Source: an uncultured Clostridia bacterium
GTDB lineage: Bacteria; Bacillota; Clostridia; TANB77; CAG-508
Assembly: GCA_948919095.1 (NCBI GenBank)
Contig: CAQYCU010000064.1
Location: forward strand, 1 to 7,799
Direction of reading: 5' to 3'
DNA: 7,799 bases
The notes under the pieces are model-generated. The model had not been told where the DNA came from. It saw only the letters and a list, made by a program, of their open reading frames with translations, and did no database searches. This document shows, piece by piece, positions 7,298 to 7,799 of this stretch. How positions within the stretch are numbered: position 1 is the stretch's first letter; the number at the start of each line of letters is the position of its first letter. The position numbers and the translations under genes were made by a program.

Positions 7298-7370
7298 TAT
7301 CTTTTCTCTATAATTGTCTTATCTTATCTGCCATTTTGTAGGTATCTCCTATCTTTAAGCATTAGCAGAG

Positions 7371-7402
7371 AAAAAGACAGCATAGCTGTTACACTATACT
7401 GT
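7371..7402 (-). terminator. Rho-independent terminator after rpsO
   Basis: In transcript order ACAGTATAG (7402-7394) pairs with CTATGCTGT (7385-7377), giving 9 bp including one G-U. The loop is 8 nt and CTTTTT follows (7376-7371). It begins 12 nt after the rpsO stop codon. Confidence 0.8.
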
Positions 7403-7414
7403 TTTGTCTAAATA

Positions 7415-7681
7415 TTATTTTCTTAATCCTAATTTTGCTACTATATCTCTGTATCTTTGAACATCTTTCTTAACTAGGTAATTTAATAGATTTCTTCTTT
7501 TTCCTACCATTTTTAATAATCCTCTTCTTGAGTGATTATCATTTGGATTTTCCTTTAAATGTTCTGTTAATTCATTGATTCTTTCTGTTAAAATAGCTAT
7601 TTGTACTTCTGGAGAACCTGTGTCTTTTTCGTCTCTTCTATAGCTTTCAATAATTCCTGTTTTCTTTTCCTTTGTCATCAT
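7415..7681 (-). CDS. rpsO: 30S ribosomal protein S15
   Basis: An 88-aa protein matching S15 over its whole length. It has DTGSPEVQIAILTERI, the 16S-rRNA-binding segment HSRRGLLKMVGKRRNLLNYL, and the ending YRDIVAKLGLRK. S15 binds the central domain of 16S rRNA early in 30S assembly. I place the start at ATG 7681-7679. The Shine-Dalgarno AGGAGGTG (7698-7691) is a full anti-SD match and ends 9 nt upstream. The next codon is also ATG (7678-7676) and would give 87 aa. The frame extends four codons further to a GTG at 7693, but that lies inside the Shine-Dalgarno and is not a credible start. The gene is a single-gene unit with its own promoter, a structured leader and a terminator. Confidence 0.97.
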   Translation of the reverse strand: MMTKEKKTGIIESYRRDEKDTGSPEVQIAILTERINELTEHLKENPNDNHSRRGLLKMVGKRRNLLNYLVKKDVQRYRDIVAKLGLRK

Positions 7682-7689
7682 AGTGACAT

Positions 7690-7762
7690 ACACCTCCTGT
7701 TTTTATTTTCCTATAACTGGGCCTTAGTAGGTGTTTTTTATCCTAAAGCTAAGTAATAGGCA
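7690..7762 (-). promoter_or_regulatory. Structured rpsO leader, probable S15 autoregulatory element
   Basis: In transcript order three nested helices form: P1 CCUAU (7760-7756) with AUAGG (7714-7710); P2 CUUAG (7753-7749) with CUAAG (7727-7723); and P3 UAGG (7745-7742) with CCUA (7731-7728), closed by a 10-nt A-rich loop. A 2-by-8-nt internal loop separates P1 and P2, and a 3-nt bulge separates P2 and P3. ACACCU (7734-7729) in the loop and P3 is also complementary to AGGUGU of the Shine-Dalgarno (7695-7690). Allowing one mismatch, the match extends to 8 of 9. S15 repressing its own mRNA through structured leaders is well known in bacteria. That this RNA does so is inferred from position and fold. 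Confidence 0.65.
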
Positions 7763-7768
7763 CTTATT

Positions 7769-7797
7769 ATAATAACATATATTTTGTTATTTTTCAA
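7769..7797 (-). promoter_or_regulatory. Extended -10 sigma-A promoter of rpsO
   Basis: TTGAAA (7792-7797), a 17-nt spacer and TATTAT (7769-7774), with TG one base before the -10 element (TGTTATTAT). The predicted start near 7763 is only a few bases before the first leader helix, so the RNA would begin directly with the regulatory fold. Confidence 0.8.
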
Positions 7798-7799
7798 GT

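Noticed and set aside
7193..7334. Possible broken small gene: ATG at 7334 with an AGGAG site reads MADKIRQL then TAG. A +1 shift would continue in a lysine-rich frame to TAA at 7193 (about 46 aa).
   Set aside because: The exact-consensus tsaE promoter lies inside this stretch, the shift site is TTA-TAG rather than CCN-CGG, and I recognise no protein family. It may be chance or a remnant.

Overview
This window comes from an AT-rich, low-G+C Gram-positive bacterium, most probably an uncultured or gut-type member of the Clostridia (Bacillota). The reasons are the strong A/T bias at third positions, good AGGAGG-type ribosome binding sites, sigma-A consensus promoters, and Firmicute-like S15, LepA and Lon-family proteins. 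Standard stops TAA and TGA are used, and TGA ends the HD gene. All genes lie on the minus strand, so transcription runs from high to low coordinates.

Layout in the direction of transcription: (1) 7799-7371: promoter, structured leader, rpsO (ribosomal protein S15) and its terminator. (2) 7297-6609: an exact-consensus promoter, an approximately 98-nt leader, tsaE, and a G+C-rich tail ending in a strong terminator. (3) 6512 downward: a sigma-A promoter and a long run of same-strand genes with no convincing terminator between them. These are a tsaB-rimI fusion, an AAA+ Lon-family protease, lepA (EF4), an HD-domain phosphohydrolase, and the first 37 codons of a TrmH/RlmB-type RNA methyltransferase that runs off the left edge. 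Most of these genes serve translation: a ribosomal protein, tRNA t6A37 synthesis (TsaE, TsaB), an S18 acetyltransferase domain (RimI), a ribosome-associated GTPase (LepA) and an rRNA/tRNA 2'-O-methyltransferase.

The main discovery candidate is a pair of +1 frameshifts. tsaB-rimI and lepA are each split into two overlapping reading frames by one extra base, and the split falls at the same kind of site: a proline codon followed by CGG (CCT-CGG-C in tsaB, CCA-CGG-A in lepA). Skipping the C gives Pro-Gly and restores a full-length protein in both (380 aa and 604 aa). In tsaB it restores the GPGSFTG motif exactly. I checked every CCG trinucleotide of the + strand against the gene frames: among about 2,300 codons, CGG occurs in frame only at these two sites. 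This points to programmed +1 ribosomal frameshifting at CCN-CGG-N, in a genome where CGG is otherwise avoided and perhaps poorly decoded, rather than to two unrelated sequencing errors. The window alone cannot exclude errors.

A second point of interest is the rpsO leader. It folds into three stacked helices, and part of its apical arm is complementary to the rpsO Shine-Dalgarno sequence, as expected of an S15 autoregulatory element. No mobile element, CRISPR array, tRNA or rRNA gene was seen.
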